A program made the position numbers and the translations under genes. Of a stretch of DNA of 64,000 nucleotides, positions 34,615 through 43,955 are shown in pieces; the stretch's first letter is position 1; each line of letters begins with the position of its first letter. The notes beneath the pieces are model-generated. The model ran no database searches. It was not told where the DNA came from and saw only the letters and a program-made list of their open reading frames with translations. This stretch comes from Halomonas socia (GTDB lineage Bacteria; Pseudomonadota; Gammaproteobacteria; Pseudomonadales; Halomonadaceae), in contig NZ_CP048812.1 in the NCBI RefSeq assembly GCF_010977575.1, positions 3,534,001-3,598,000 on the forward strand, read 5' to 3'.

Positions 34615-35538
34615 ATGGGCATCCATGGTGTGGGAAATAACTATATCGCAAGCGCCACACTGACCTCTGTAAAGCATGAGGCTGGCAAAGATGCCAGCCT
34701 CACTCAAAGCACAGAGGTTAATATAAGAGGCGATAAACAAGCACAAGAAATCAGCACGGTTACCCTTAGTGGTCGCGCTATTATGGCTTCTCGACTGTTT
34801 TCCTCAGAAAGTGGAGAGCCGCCAGTGCTACCAAGCATTCGTACGAATGGCGAATATATGGGCATGCTGCCTCAGCATTTCTTGACGGAGAGTGATCGAT
34901 CCCTTATTTCAGAAATGTATGAGTTGGCGTATGAGGAAGGCGTGGATCTACAGTATGTAGACCAACTGGCTAGAGATTTAGGACATTACCGTAAACATGA
35001 CGATGGCTCCATGCGAGGGAGCTTTAATGAGAGTTCATACGATCTTCAAGGTCGAAAACAAACGGTGAGCTTTACTGAAAAAGATGCCGCTACTGCTGAA
35101 AGAATCCTGTCAGGGAGTGCGTTAAGTTCAACACGTTTGGATCAAGGTTTTATAAGGTGGAGACTGGACCCTGGACAAGGTTTTAACCTAAGCAGTAATC
35201 ACGATTTTTTGGAACAAATGGTAATCCAATTTTCCTCCAGAGCTAATGAGGTAGCGGAGCTGGGTTCCAAGTTCTCGACTCATGTCTGGGTAGAGAATAA
35301 TTACATTCTTCATACGGCAGATGAGGTCACGCTACATAGGCCCGGTGTTTCGGAAGCATCGACCGAAGAAGATCAGGCCAAGGAGGCGCTGGAATCATTC
35401 CAAATCTCCAAGCATGGCCTCAATGAACGGCTGTTAGAGGGCTTCTTCGGCAAGAGTGAGGCGAAAAGCACAGAGCAAAACCTGCTATCCAGGCTATTCG
35501 ATCTGCTGAAGATATCCAACACAAGTAAGAGAGGCTAA
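34615..35538 (+). CDS. Island protein of unknown function, family B
   Basis: 307 residues, AT-rich codon use unlike the core genes, starting 11 bases after the FlhE-like gene. No signal peptide or membrane segment. The N-terminal 50 residues are Ser/Thr/Asn-rich and look disordered. VTLSGRAIMASRLF (about 49-62) resembles VTLSPMAMEMSKILL of the 32706 protein. The C-terminus GLNERLLEGFFGKSEAKSTE is matched by the remnant at 33704. Function unknown. The weak ribosome site (GAGAAG) suggests coupling to the upstream gene. Confidence 0.65.
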   Translation: MGIHGVGNNYIASATLTSVKHEAGKDASLTQSTEVNIRGDKQAQEISTVTLSGRAIMASRLFSSESGEPPVLPSIRTNGEYMGMLPQHFLTESDRSLISEMYELAYEEGVDLQYVDQLARDLGHYRKHDDGSMRGSFNESSYDLQGRKQTVSFTEKDAATAERILSGSALSSTRLDQGFIRWRLDPGQGFNLSSNHDFLEQMVIQFSSRANEVAELGSKFSTHVWVENNYILHTADEVTLHRPGVSEASTEEDQAKEALESFQISKHGLNERLLEGFFGKSEAKSTEQNLLSRLFDLLKISNTSKRG

Positions 35539-35551
35539 GGAGAGGCTTGTC

Positions 35552-36328
35552 ATGAGCACTATTATCGGTACTCCGCACTCCCAGGGCGGCCAACCTATTG
35601 CAGGTAATGGCCCCCGGGTCACGCCAACCGCCAGCACGACCGAGTACACCGACGATTCCTCGTCGGTTAGTGGCTCGTCGTCACCTTCCAGTCAGCTTTC
35701 CACCTTGGCCCAGCAATTAAGCGACAGCGCCCTGCGTGCCGATGAGCGTGACAACGCCCTGAGCCGCAAGGAACTGGGTGCCCGAGCCGAGGAACTGCTC
35801 GGACAGATTCTCGGGCCGAACTACACGGCCAACAAGGCACGCCACGACAGCGAAGTGCCCAATACCGACGATCCCGCGTTACTGGCTCGTGCCCAGCAGG
35901 CCACCGATTTCGTCAACACGGCAAATAGCAGCCGTGAAACGCCCAATCCCTTTTCCGGACTGTCACGTGACCAGCTATCGCTGATTATCTATGACGATAG
36001 CGGCGCCTATACCGTCAATGAACGCCGTGCAGCTTATTATGAGGCGGCTGAACAAAGACAAACATGGAAAAGGGAAGTAGTTGCCCAAGGCATGGCGGAA
36101 TATAAGCGCACAGGGAAAATGACCAACTTCTATTCGGAAGTTCTAGCTTATTACGAATCGTTGCCCCCGATTGAGCAAGCACAATATCCGGTCGGCTATA
36201 CAGAAAATCTTCAGCAGCGGATCGACGACGATACCGATCACCGTCCCAAGGCTGCGCAAACCCCAGATCCATTTAGCCTTTTCGCAGTGCTGGATCGGCT
36301 CAATACCCATGGGCCTGAAAGCAAGTAA
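35552..36328 (+). CDS. Island protein of unknown function, family A-related
   Basis: 258 residues with AAGGAG upstream, 13 bases after the previous gene. The N-terminal ~60 residues are Ser/Thr/Gly-rich (low complexity), followed by a helical section. NPFSGLSRDQLSLIIYDDSG plus AYTVNER (132-158) is clearly related to the 32706 protein. An acidic C-terminus follows. Several proteins with an NPF..LSR..LS.I.YDDSG.YT.NER motif exist in pseudomonads and halomonads as hypotheticals to my memory, but I know no function. No export signal of the Sec type. Confidence 0.68.
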   Translation: MSTIIGTPHSQGGQPIAGNGPRVTPTASTTEYTDDSSSVSGSSSPSSQLSTLAQQLSDSALRADERDNALSRKELGARAEELLGQILGPNYTANKARHDSEVPNTDDPALLARAQQATDFVNTANSSRETPNPFSGLSRDQLSLIIYDDSGAYTVNERRAAYYEAAEQRQTWKREVVAQGMAEYKRTGKMTNFYSEVLAYYESLPPIEQAQYPVGYTENLQQRIDDDTDHRPKAAQTPDPFSLFAVLDRLNTHGPESK

Positions 36329-36392
36329 GGGAAGTACTCCCTAAATCGATATCGTAAAGGGTCTCAATGTCAAGGATGCCTGCATTCGTGAA

Positions 36393-36875
36393 ATGTCTAC
36401 CATGGCTCGTTGGCTCCGTGAGGCAGGTTTGGAAGCTCCACTGGGCGTCACTGGCACCAGCGATGGGCCGGCTGAATTCTACGCAGCAGGCAGGCAAATC
36501 AATCATGATGTAAAGTATAACCAGTTGGAGTACCAACGGCAGACACTGCCAAACTATGCGGACTTGCCCGCAACCCGGCATATCGCGATTGGCGCGATGA
36601 AGTTGGTCGCCGCTGTTGCCAATGCTTCCCCTGTTACTGGTGAAACGGTTTCTTCACGGGTCTTCGCGCAGCAAGATCTGGATTGTGCCGCGGCAAAGGG
36701 AGATAACCAGAGCACTTATCTCGAGCTTTCCGAACTGGCCAAGCAACTGTCAGGGCGGGAAGACGACGAGTTCGAGCTACCGGAAGAGTTGAAGCTGGCG
36801 ATGTTGCTCCAGGAACTCGAAGACGCCGCAAAGGCCAAGCGGCTTGGTGGTGAAGGTGATATGGAACACTCATGA
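36393..36875 (+). CDS. Island protein of unknown function, possibly 5'-truncated
   Basis: 160 residues from ATG 36393 (a second ATG three codons on). The frame is open back to a TAA at 36342-36344, and the 16 upstream codons read IDIVKGLNVKDACIRE, which looks like coding sequence. No ATG, GTG or TTG and no ribosome site precede it. The gene may have lost its start or be a fragment of a larger one. MARWLREAGLEAPLGV and a Glu-rich helical C-terminus are visible. Its last six bases overlap the 3' end of convergent yejF. Confidence 0.5.
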   Translation: MSTMARWLREAGLEAPLGVTGTSDGPAEFYAAGRQINHDVKYNQLEYQRQTLPNYADLPATRHIAIGAMKLVAAVANASPVTGETVSSRVFAQQDLDCAAAKGDNQSTYLELSELAKQLSGREDDEFELPEELKLAMLLQELEDAAKAKRLGGEGDMEHS

Positions 36876-38459
36876 TGAGGTTGTAGCCAAGCCCGCCGCC
36901 TTGACCAGCGCCTGGGTGTAGGCGTGGCGCGGCGCAGCCAGTACCTGCTCGCAGCTGCCTTCCTCGACGACTTCGCCCTCCTTGAGCACCATCACCCGAT
37001 GGGCGACGGCCCTGACCACCGCCAGGTCGTGGCTGATGAACAGGTAGCTCAGTCCGCGGCGGGCCTGGAGGTCGCGCAGCAGTTCCACCAGTTGCTTCTG
37101 CACGGTGCGGTCGAGCGCCGAGGTCGGCTCGTCGAGCACCACCAGCTCGGGTTCGAGAATGATCGCCCGGGCTACGGCGATGCGCTGGCGCTGGCCGCCG
37201 GAGAACTCGTGGGGATAGCGTGCCGCGCAGTCCGCCGGCAGGCCGACCTCTTTGAGCGTGGCCTGCACTCGCTGTTGGACCTCGTCGCTGCTCAGCTCGG
37301 GCTGATGGAAGCGCAGCCCTTCGCTGATGATCTCCGATACCGGCAGGCGTGGCGAGAGCGAACCGTAGGGATCTTGGAAGACCACCTGGAAACGCCGCCG
37401 ACGACGGCGCAGCTCGTTGCCGCTGAGGCGGTCGAGGCGCTCGTCCTCGAACACCACTTCGCCCTGGCTGGGCGCCAGGCGCAGCAGTGCCATGGCCAGG
37501 GTGGTCTTGCCCGAGCCGGACTCGCCGACGATGCCCAGGGTCTCGCCCCTGGCCAGCCGCAGCGACAGCGGCTGCACCGCCACGAAGGGCGGCGGGCGAC
37601 GCGAGAAGAATTTCTTGGGGCGTGAAAAGGCCACGCTGAGGCGTTCGGCACTGAGCAGCGGCTGGCTGCCGGCGGGGGCCGGGCGGCCTTCAGGCTCGGC
37701 GCCCAGCAGGGTACGGGTATAGGCGCTGCGCGGCCGCTCGAATACCTCGGCCACCGGGCCGGTCTCCTGCTCCTGGCCCTGGTAGAGCACGCAGACGCGG
37801 TCGGCGTGACGACGCACCAGGTTGAGATCGTGGGTGATGAACAGCATGCCCATGCCATGGTGGTCGCGCAGCTCGGCGAGCAGCGCCAGGATCTCCTGCT
37901 GGACCGTCACATCGAGCGCGGTGGTCGGCTCGTCGGCGATCAGTAGCTCGGGATTGTTGGCGATCGCCATGGCGATCATCACCCGCTGGCGCTGGCCGCC
38001 GGAGAGTTGGTGGGGCCAAGCGTCGAGCAGCTCGTCGGGGCGCGGCAGCTTGACCTGTTCGAGCAGTTCGCGGCTGCGCGCCCGGGCGGCGCGCCCGGAG
38101 AGGCCCTGGTGCAGCCGCAGTGTCTCGCCGATCTGGCGGACCACGGTATGCAGTGGATTGAGCGAGGTCATCGGCTCCTGGAAGATGAAGCCGACGCGGT
38201 TGCCGCGCAGACCCTGCCAGTCACGGGGTTGCATGCGCGACAGGTCGGTGTCGCCGAGGGAGTAGCTGCCGCTGATCCGCGCATTGGGCGGCAGCAGGTG
38301 CATGGCGCCCAGGGCGCTGACCGACTTGCCCGAGCCGGACTCGCCGACCAGCGCCAGGGTTTCGCCGCGGCGAATCTCCAGGCTCAGCCGGTCGACCACG
38401 GTGACGTCGTCGAAGGCGATGCTCAGCTCCTCGAGGCGCAGCAGGGTGTCATTAGGCAT
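36870..38459 (-). CDS. yejF: YejF-type dual ATP-binding protein of the peptide (microcin C-type) ABC transporter
   Basis: 529 residues containing two complete ABC ATPase halves. N half: Walker A GESGSGKSVSA, signature LSGGQRQRVMIAMAI, Walker B LLIADEPTTALD. C half: GESGSGKTTLA, FSGGQRQRIAVARAI, LVVLDEPTSALD. It powers the YejB/YejE permease for import of oligopeptides, in some bacteria including microcin C and host antimicrobial peptides. Its start overlaps the yejE stop by eight bases. A truncated duplicate lies at 31996-32137 across the island. Confidence 0.95.
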   Translation of the reverse strand: MPNDTLLRLEELSIAFDDVTVVDRLSLEIRRGETLALVGESGSGKSVSALGAMHLLPPNARISGSYSLGDTDLSRMQPRDWQGLRGNRVGFIFQEPMTSLNPLHTVVRQIGETLRLHQGLSGRAARARSRELLEQVKLPRPDELLDAWPHQLSGGQRQRVMIAMAIANNPELLIADEPTTALDVTVQQEILALLAELRDHHGMGMLFITHDLNLVRRHADRVCVLYQGQEQETGPVAEVFERPRSAYTRTLLGAEPEGRPAPAGSQPLLSAERLSVAFSRPKKFFSRRPPPFVAVQPLSLRLARGETLGIVGESGSGKTTLAMALLRLAPSQGEVVFEDERLDRLSGNELRRRRRRFQVVFQDPYGSLSPRLPVSEIISEGLRFHQPELSSDEVQQRVQATLKEVGLPADCAARYPHEFSGGQRQRIAVARAIILEPELVVLDEPTSALDRTVQKQLVELLRDLQARRGLSYLFISHDLAVVRAVAHRVMVLKEGEVVEEGSCEQVLAAPRHAYTQALVKAAGLATTSS

Positions 38460-39527
38460 GGGCCTGAGTCCTTGTATCGGTACTGGCGGCGTGCTGGATA
38501 TGGCGCGGGTCGAAGGCGTCGCGCAGCCCCTCGCCGATGAACACCAGCAGCGAGAGCATCAGTGACAGGCTGACGAAGGCGGTGATGCCCAGCCACGGTG
38601 CGTGCAGGTTGTTCTTGCCCTGGGCCACCAGTTCGCCCAGCGACGGCGCCCCGGGGGCAGGCCGAAGCCGAGGAAATCGAGAGCGGTGAGGGTGGTGATG
38701 GCACCGGTAAACAGGAACGGCACGAAGGTCAGGGTGGCGACCATGGCATTGGGTAGCACGTGGCGCCACATGATCAGCCGCGACGGCAGGCCCATGGCCT
38801 TGGCCGCGCGCACGTACTCGAGGTTGCGTGCGCGCAGGAACTCGGCGCGCACCACGTCGACCAGCCCCAGCCACGAGAACAGCAGCATGATGCCCAGCAG
38901 CCACCAGAAGCCGGGCTGCACGAAGCTGGCCAGGATGATCAGCAGGAACAGCACCGGCAGCCCCGACCAGATCTCGGTGAGGCGCTGGCCGATCAGATCG
39001 GTCTTGCCGCCGAAGTAGCCCTGGATGCCGCCGATCATCACGCCTGCAACCAGTGAGCCGGCGGTCAACACCAAGGCGAAGGCCACCGACAGCCGAAAGC
39101 CGTAAATCACCCGCGCCAGCACGTCGCGGCCCTGATCGTCGGTGCCCAGCCAGTGCTGGGCGTCCGGCGAGGCCGGCGAGGGCCGCATCATCTGCATGTC
39201 GAGGGTCTGGTATGAGTAGGGGATGGGTGGCCACAGCGCCCAGCCGTGGGCGTCGATCTGCTCCTGTACGAAGGGGTCGTGGTAGTCGGTGCGGGTGGGC
39301 AGGAAACCGCCGAACTCGGTCTCCGGGTAGTCGACCAGCAACGGCACGTACCACTGGCCGTCGTACTGCATGACGATCGGCTTGTCGTTGGCGATCAGCT
39401 CGGCGAACAGGCTGACCACGAACAGCACCATGAAGACCCACAGCGAGACCCGTGCGCGACGGTTGCAGCGGAACACCTCGAGCCGGCGCCGGGTGATCGG
39501 CGAGAACTGGGGGGAGAGTAGTGACAT
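38452..39527 (-). pseudogene. yejE: YejE-type permease with one-base frameshift (possibly intact in reality)
   Basis: Starts MSLLSPQFSPITRRRLEVF and runs as a normal YejE permease (LGTDDQGRDVLARVIYGFRL, YVRAAKAMGLPSRLIMWRHV) to LDFLGFGLPPG. Then the frame changes; the proper continuation APSLGELVAQGKNNLHAPWL ... FDPRHIQHA is present in another frame. Adding one C to the plus-strand C4 run 38649-38652 gives an unbroken 358-residue protein of normal length. Because the operon is otherwise intact, a sequencing error or very recent mutation is likely. Inner-membrane channel subunit with YejB. Confidence 0.88.
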
Positions 39528-39531
39528 CGGC

Positions 39532-40605
39532 TCAGGACTCCCGGGTCTCGAAATCGATACGTGGGTCGACCCATACATAGGTCAGGTCGGAGATCAGCTT
39601 GAGGATCAGGCCGATCAGGGTATACAGGTAGAGAGTGCCGAAGATCACCGGGTAGTCGCGCTGCATCACCGCCTCGAAGCCGAGCAGGCCGAGCCCCTCA
39701 AGGGAGAAGATCACCTCGATCAGCAGCGAACCGGTGAAGAAGATCGTGATCAGCGCCCCGGGCAGCCCGGCGATGATGATCAGCATGGCGTTGCGGAACA
39801 CATGGCCGTAGAGGGTACGACGATCGCTGGCGCCCTTGGCCCGGGCGGTGAGCACGTACTGCTTGTGGATCTCGTCGAGGAAGCTGTTCTTGGTCAGCAT
39901 GGTCAGGGTGGCGAAGCTGCCGATGGTCATCGCCACCACCGGCAGGGTGATGTGCCAGAAGTAGTCCTTGACCTTGCCCCACGCCGAGAGCTCGTCGAAG
40001 TCCGGCGAGGTCAGGCCGCGCAGCGGGAACAGGTCCCAGTAGCTGCCGCCGGCGAACAGCACGATCAGCAGGATGGCGAACAGGAAACCGGGAATGGCGT
40101 AGCCGACGATCACCAGTCCTGAGGTCCAGACGTCGAAGCGTGAGCCGTGATGCAGCGCCTTGCGGATGCCCAGCGGGATCGAGATCAGATACACCAGCAG
40201 CGTCGTCCATAGGCCCAGCGAGATCGACACCGGCAGGCGCTCGATCATCAGCTCGACCACCGGTCGGTCGCGAAAGAAGCTGTTGCCGAAGTCGAAGGTG
40301 GCGTAGTCGCGCAGCATGCCGACGAAGCGCATGTGGGCCGGCTGGTCGAAGCCAAACTGTGCCTCGAGCTGCTCGATGAAACGCGGGTCGATGCCGCGGG
40401 CGCCGCGCGACTCGTCGCGGGTCACCACTTCGGCACCGCCCATGTCGAGGCGCGTGCTGGCCATGCTGTCGACGCCTTCGAAGCGTGCCAGCATCTGGTC
40501 GATGGGCCCGCCCGGGGCGGCCTGGACGATGATGAAATTGAGCAGCATGATACCCAGCAGGGTGGGGATCATCAGCAGCAGTCGGCGCAGTGTATAGCTA
40601 GCCAC
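39532..40605 (-). CDS. yejB: YejB-type peptide ABC transporter permease
   Basis: 357-residue permease, GTG start ([20 protein letters not shown]). It carries the long periplasmic insertion after helix 1 ([20 protein letters not shown] and beyond) that distinguishes YejB from DppB. The coupling loop is [20 protein letters not shown], and the C-terminus [18 protein letters not shown] is as expected. It lies between the binding-protein gene (26 bases upstream) and yejE (four bases downstream). Confidence 0.95.
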   Translation of the reverse strand: MASYTLRRLLLMIPTLLGIMLLNFIIVQAAPGGPIDQMLARFEGVDSMASTRLDMGGAEVVTRDESRGARGIDPRFIEQLEAQFGFDQPAHMRFVGMLRDYATFDFGNSFFRDRPVVELMIERLPVSISLGLWTTLLVYLISIPLGIRKALHHGSRFDVWTSGLVIVGYAIPGFLFAILLIVLFAGGSYWDLFPLRGLTSPDFDELSAWGKVKDYFWHITLPVVAMTIGSFATLTMLTKNSFLDEIHKQYVLTARAKGASDRRTLYGHVFRNAMLIIIAGLPGALITIFFTGSLLIEVIFSLEGLGLLGFEAVMQRDYPVIFGTLYLYTLIGLILKLISDLTYVWVDPRIDFETRES

Positions 40606-40631
40606 GAGGCATCCTTCCGGTAGGCGTTGCG

Positions 40632-42575
40632 TCAGCGACGGCGCACGCGACGGTTGATCTCGGCTTCACGCTCGGCATCCACCCACCAGGCATCCAGGTC
40701 CATGCCGTACTCGGGGTAGGGTTCCGGCCAGTCGAACTTGTCCCATACCGCGATGCGCGTCTCGCCGGAATGATAGTGGGGAATCATCGCGAACTGCCAC
40801 AGCAGCACCCGGTCCAGGGCGCGGGTCAGGGTGTTGAGGGTCTCGCGGCTGTCGGCGCGGATCAACTGCTCGACCAGCGCGTCGACCACCGGGTGCTGTA
40901 GGCCCATCAGGTTGCGGCTCTGGGGCACCTCGGCGACGTCGCTGGCCCAGAAGTCGCGCTGTTCATTGCCCGGGTTGTTGGACTGCGGGAAGTGCGCGGT
41001 GGTCATGTCGAAGTCGAAGCTGCGCAGGCGGTTGAGGTACTGGTTGATATCGACGATGCGGATCGAGGACTGCACGCCGAGCCGCGCCATATTGCGCAGC
41101 ATCGGTTGGACCACGCGTTCGAGGCCAGAGTCGAACAGCAGCACCTCGATGCTCAAGGGACGGCCGGTCTCGGCATGGCGCAGCACGCCATCCTCGACCT
41201 CGTAGCCGGCCTCCCGCAGCAGGTCGAGAGCCAGGCGTAGCCGCTCACGCAGATCATCCGGGTGCTCGATGGGTACCGGCTCCTCGAATAGGCGGTCCGG
41301 CAGTTGATCTCGATAAGGCTCGAGCAGTTCGAGTTCGGCGTCGCTGGGCAGGCCCTCGGCGGCCATCTCGGAGTTCTGGAAGAAGCTCTCGGTACGCTTG
41401 TAGGTGTCGTAGAAGATATTGGCATTCAGCCACGGGAAATCGAAGGTCAGCGAGAGCGCTTCTCGCACTCGTGGATCGCTGAACTTGCCGCGGCGCAGGT
41501 TGAACACGAAGGCCTGCATCACCGAGGGATTGACGTCGGGGATCGTCAGGCGCTTGACCAGACCGTCGCGGTAGGCCGGGAAGTCGTAGCCAATCGCCCA
41601 GGTGGCAGCGCGGGCGTCGGTACGATAGTCCATCACCCCGGCCTTGAAGGCCTCCCAGGCGATGTCGCGGTCGCGGTAGTAGTCGTAGACCAGGCGGTCG
41701 ATGTTGTAGCGCCCGCGATTGACCGGCAGATCGCGGCCCCAGTAGTCATCGTCGCGTACATAGGTGATGCTGCGTCCGGGCTGAACTTCGCCGATGCGGT
41801 AGGGGCCGGAGCCTGGGTGACGGTCGAGGGTCGGGGCGCTGAAGTCGCGGCTTTCCCAGTAGTGGCTGGGCAGCACCGGTAGCTGGCCGACGATCAGCGG
41901 CAGTTCGCGGGAGTCGTTGCTGGCGAATTCGAAGCGTACGGTGTGGTCGTCGATGGCCTCGACGCTCTGCACCTCGGCGTAGTAGCCGCTGTAGAAGGGA
42001 TTGCCCTCCTCGATCAGTAGCTGGAAACTGAAGGCTACGTCGTGGGCGGTAACCGGTTCGCCGTCGTGGAAGCGCGCTTCGCGGCGGATGTCGAACTCTA
42101 TCCAATAGCGCTCGGGGTCGAGGCGAATGCCTTCGGCGAGCAGGCCGTAGAGACTGAACGGCTCATTGGGGTTGGCTTCCAGCAGGGTGTCGTAGATCTG
42201 CGAAACGCCGACCGCGGCAGTGCCGCGGATGATGAAGGGATTGGTCGAGTCGAAGCTCGAGCCGACCGCCGCGCGAGTCATGCTGCCACCCTTGGGCGCC
42301 TCGGGATTGACGTGAGGAAGGTGGCTGAAGTCAGTGGGTAGCTCGGGCCCGTCGTAGAGCGCCAGGCCGTGGACGGTAGGTACTTCGTCGGCCTCGGCGG
42401 CAGACTCTGGCAGGTCGCCGGGTTCGGCGTCCAAGGGCGCAGCGGAGGCGTCGCTGGGAGGCGGCGCGCCGGGCAGCTCGGCGCTGGCCAGGGGAGTGAG
42501 CCCCAGCGCAACGGCACACAGCGCGATCAACAGCCCCAGGCGTAGGGTGGGGCGACGAGGTAGGGCGATCGACAT
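40632..42575 (-). CDS. yejA: YejA-type extracellular solute-binding protein (family 5)
   Basis: 647 residues with a signal peptide ([23 protein letters not shown]), then an acidic/proline-rich insert of about 50 residues before the SBP_bac_5 fold ([40 protein letters not shown]). [19 protein letters not shown] and [31 protein letters not shown] are typical YejA blocks. Periplasmic peptide receptor for YejBEF. ATG 42575 gives the signal peptide at once; a longer upstream frame does not look coding. The acidic insert may reflect salt adaptation. Confidence 0.92.
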   Translation of the reverse strand: MSIALPRRPTLRLGLLIALCAVALGLTPLASAELPGAPPPSDASAAPLDAEPGDLPESAAEADEVPTVHGLALYDGPELPTDFSHLPHVNPEAPKGGSMTRAAVGSSFDSTNPFIIRGTAAVGVSQIYDTLLEANPNEPFSLYGLLAEGIRLDPERYWIEFDIRREARFHDGEPVTAHDVAFSFQLLIEEGNPFYSGYYAEVQSVEAIDDHTVRFEFASNDSRELPLIVGQLPVLPSHYWESRDFSAPTLDRHPGSGPYRIGEVQPGRSITYVRDDDYWGRDLPVNRGRYNIDRLVYDYYRDRDIAWEAFKAGVMDYRTDARAATWAIGYDFPAYRDGLVKRLTIPDVNPSVMQAFVFNLRRGKFSDPRVREALSLTFDFPWLNANIFYDTYKRTESFFQNSEMAAEGLPSDAELELLEPYRDQLPDRLFEEPVPIEHPDDLRERLRLALDLLREAGYEVEDGVLRHAETGRPLSIEVLLFDSGLERVVQPMLRNMARLGVQSSIRIVDINQYLNRLRSFDFDMTTAHFPQSNNPGNEQRDFWASDVAEVPQSRNLMGLQHPVVDALVEQLIRADSRETLNTLTRALDRVLLWQFAMIPHYHSGETRIAVWDKFDWPEPYPEYGMDLDAWWVDAEREAEINRRVRRR

Positions 42576-42733
42576 CGAGACATCCTTGGGCCTGTCGTAC
42601 GACGGCGCGGCACTGCCGCGACCGCCGGCATGGCAGTAGCATACCGCAAAGGTGTCAGTCGCTCGGCGTTTTGACAACTCCCCTGGCCCAACGCCTTTCA
42701 ACCCTGAGCGAAGGGCGCGTCGCCAAGGGAGGC

Positions 42734-43912
42734 TTAGTTGGCGGCCAGAGTGCTCTGGGGAACCTGCAGGGCCTGGCCTGCACGGATCACGTCGCCGTTG
42801 AGGGCGTTGTACTCGCGCAGCTCGGCGACGCTAGCGTCGAAGCGTGCGGCGATTGCCGAGAGGCTATCGCCGCTGCGCACCACGTACTGCTGCCAACCGC
42901 CCGGGGCCTCCCCCGGGGTGATGCTGTCGAGGCCGGCGACCAGGTCGTCATGGCGGTCGACGGGGACCAGCAGCACCGCCGTATGATTGGGCGAGATGGT
43001 GCCCTGTAGCAGGCCGGGATTGAGCGTCTGGAGCTCGTCGCGGCTGACCTTGGCGAGTTCGGCGGCGCGCGCCAGGTTCACTGTCTGGTCGATCTCGACC
43101 TTGGCGAAGGCTGGGGTGTCCTCGATCTCCGGCAGCTCGATGGCGTAGCGCTCGGGATCGTCGATGATGGTGGCGATGGCCAGCAGCTTGGGCACGTAGT
43201 TCATGGTCTCGCTGGGCAGACGCAGGTGCCAGTAGTCATCGGGCTCGCCGCGAGCGGCGGCGGCACGGCGCGCATTGTTGACGGTGCCGGCGCCGGCGTT
43301 ATAGGCGGCCATGGAGAGCTCCAGGTCGCCGTCATACCACTCCTCGGCCTGCTGTTCGAGGTAGTCCAGCGCCGCGCGGGTCGAGGCAACCACGTCGAGG
43401 CGGCCATCATAGGCGCCGTTGCGCAACAGGCCGAGGGCGTCGCCGGTACCGGGCATGAACTGCCACAGCCCGCTGGCTCCGCGATGACTGCGAGCGGCAG
43501 GGTCGAAGGAGCTCTCGACGAACGGAATCAGGGCCAGCTCGCCGGGCAGGTCGCGGGCCTCGATCTGCTCGGTGATCCAGTGCAGCCAGGGCCGCGCCCG
43601 TTCGGTGATCTCGGCAATGTTCTCGGGGCTCGAGCGGTAGTGCTCGATCCACTCGTCGACGCGCGGGTCGTGGCGCGCGTCCTGCCAGGCGAAGCTGTCG
43701 CGCAGACGCGCCCAGGCATCCTGGGGGCTGGCAGGCTTGAGTGCCAGGGCGTGCCAGAAGTTGAGCTGCGGTGTCTCGGGCGCCGAGAAGCCGCGTGGGA
43801 TATCGTCGACGCGATACTCCGCGGCTGCACCCGCGGCGCTCAGGGTGATGGTGATACACAGCAGACTACCCGCCAGGCCCATGGCCAGGCGGCGCGTCGT
43901 TCGGTAAGTCAT
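42734..43912 (-). CDS. mltD: Membrane-bound lytic murein transglycosylase D
   Basis: 392 residues. Signal sequence (MGLAGSLLCITITLSAAGA) without an obvious lipobox Cys, then a family-1 transglycosylase SLT domain: catalytic Glu in ELALIPFVESSFDPAARSHR, GASGLWQFMPGTG and MAAYNAGAGTVNNARR. One C-terminal LysM (YVVRSGDSLSAIAARFDASV) binds peptidoglycan; E. coli MltD has two. It cleaves glycan strands with 1,6-anhydro product formation. It lies downstream of gloB, the same neighbourhood as in E. coli. Confidence 0.92.
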   Translation of the reverse strand: MTYRTTRRLAMGLAGSLLCITITLSAAGAAAEYRVDDIPRGFSAPETPQLNFWHALALKPASPQDAWARLRDSFAWQDARHDPRVDEWIEHYRSSPENIAEITERARPWLHWITEQIEARDLPGELALIPFVESSFDPAARSHRGASGLWQFMPGTGDALGLLRNGAYDGRLDVVASTRAALDYLEQQAEEWYDGDLELSMAAYNAGAGTVNNARRAAAARGEPDDYWHLRLPSETMNYVPKLLAIATIIDDPERYAIELPEIEDTPAFAKVEIDQTVNLARAAELAKVSRDELQTLNPGLLQGTISPNHTAVLLVPVDRHDDLVAGLDSITPGEAPGGWQQYVVRSGDSLSAIAARFDASVAELREYNALNGDVIRAGQALQVPQSTLAAN

Positions 43913-43955
43913 GTTCGATGTTCCTCGGGGGCGCTGATGACGGCGTCCATAAGCA

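Noticed and set aside
32160..36870. Prophage, integron or IS origin of the island
   Set aside because: No integrase, transposase, terminal inverted repeats, att-type tRNA duplication or phage structural gene is visible; only the yejF fragment marks a boundary.
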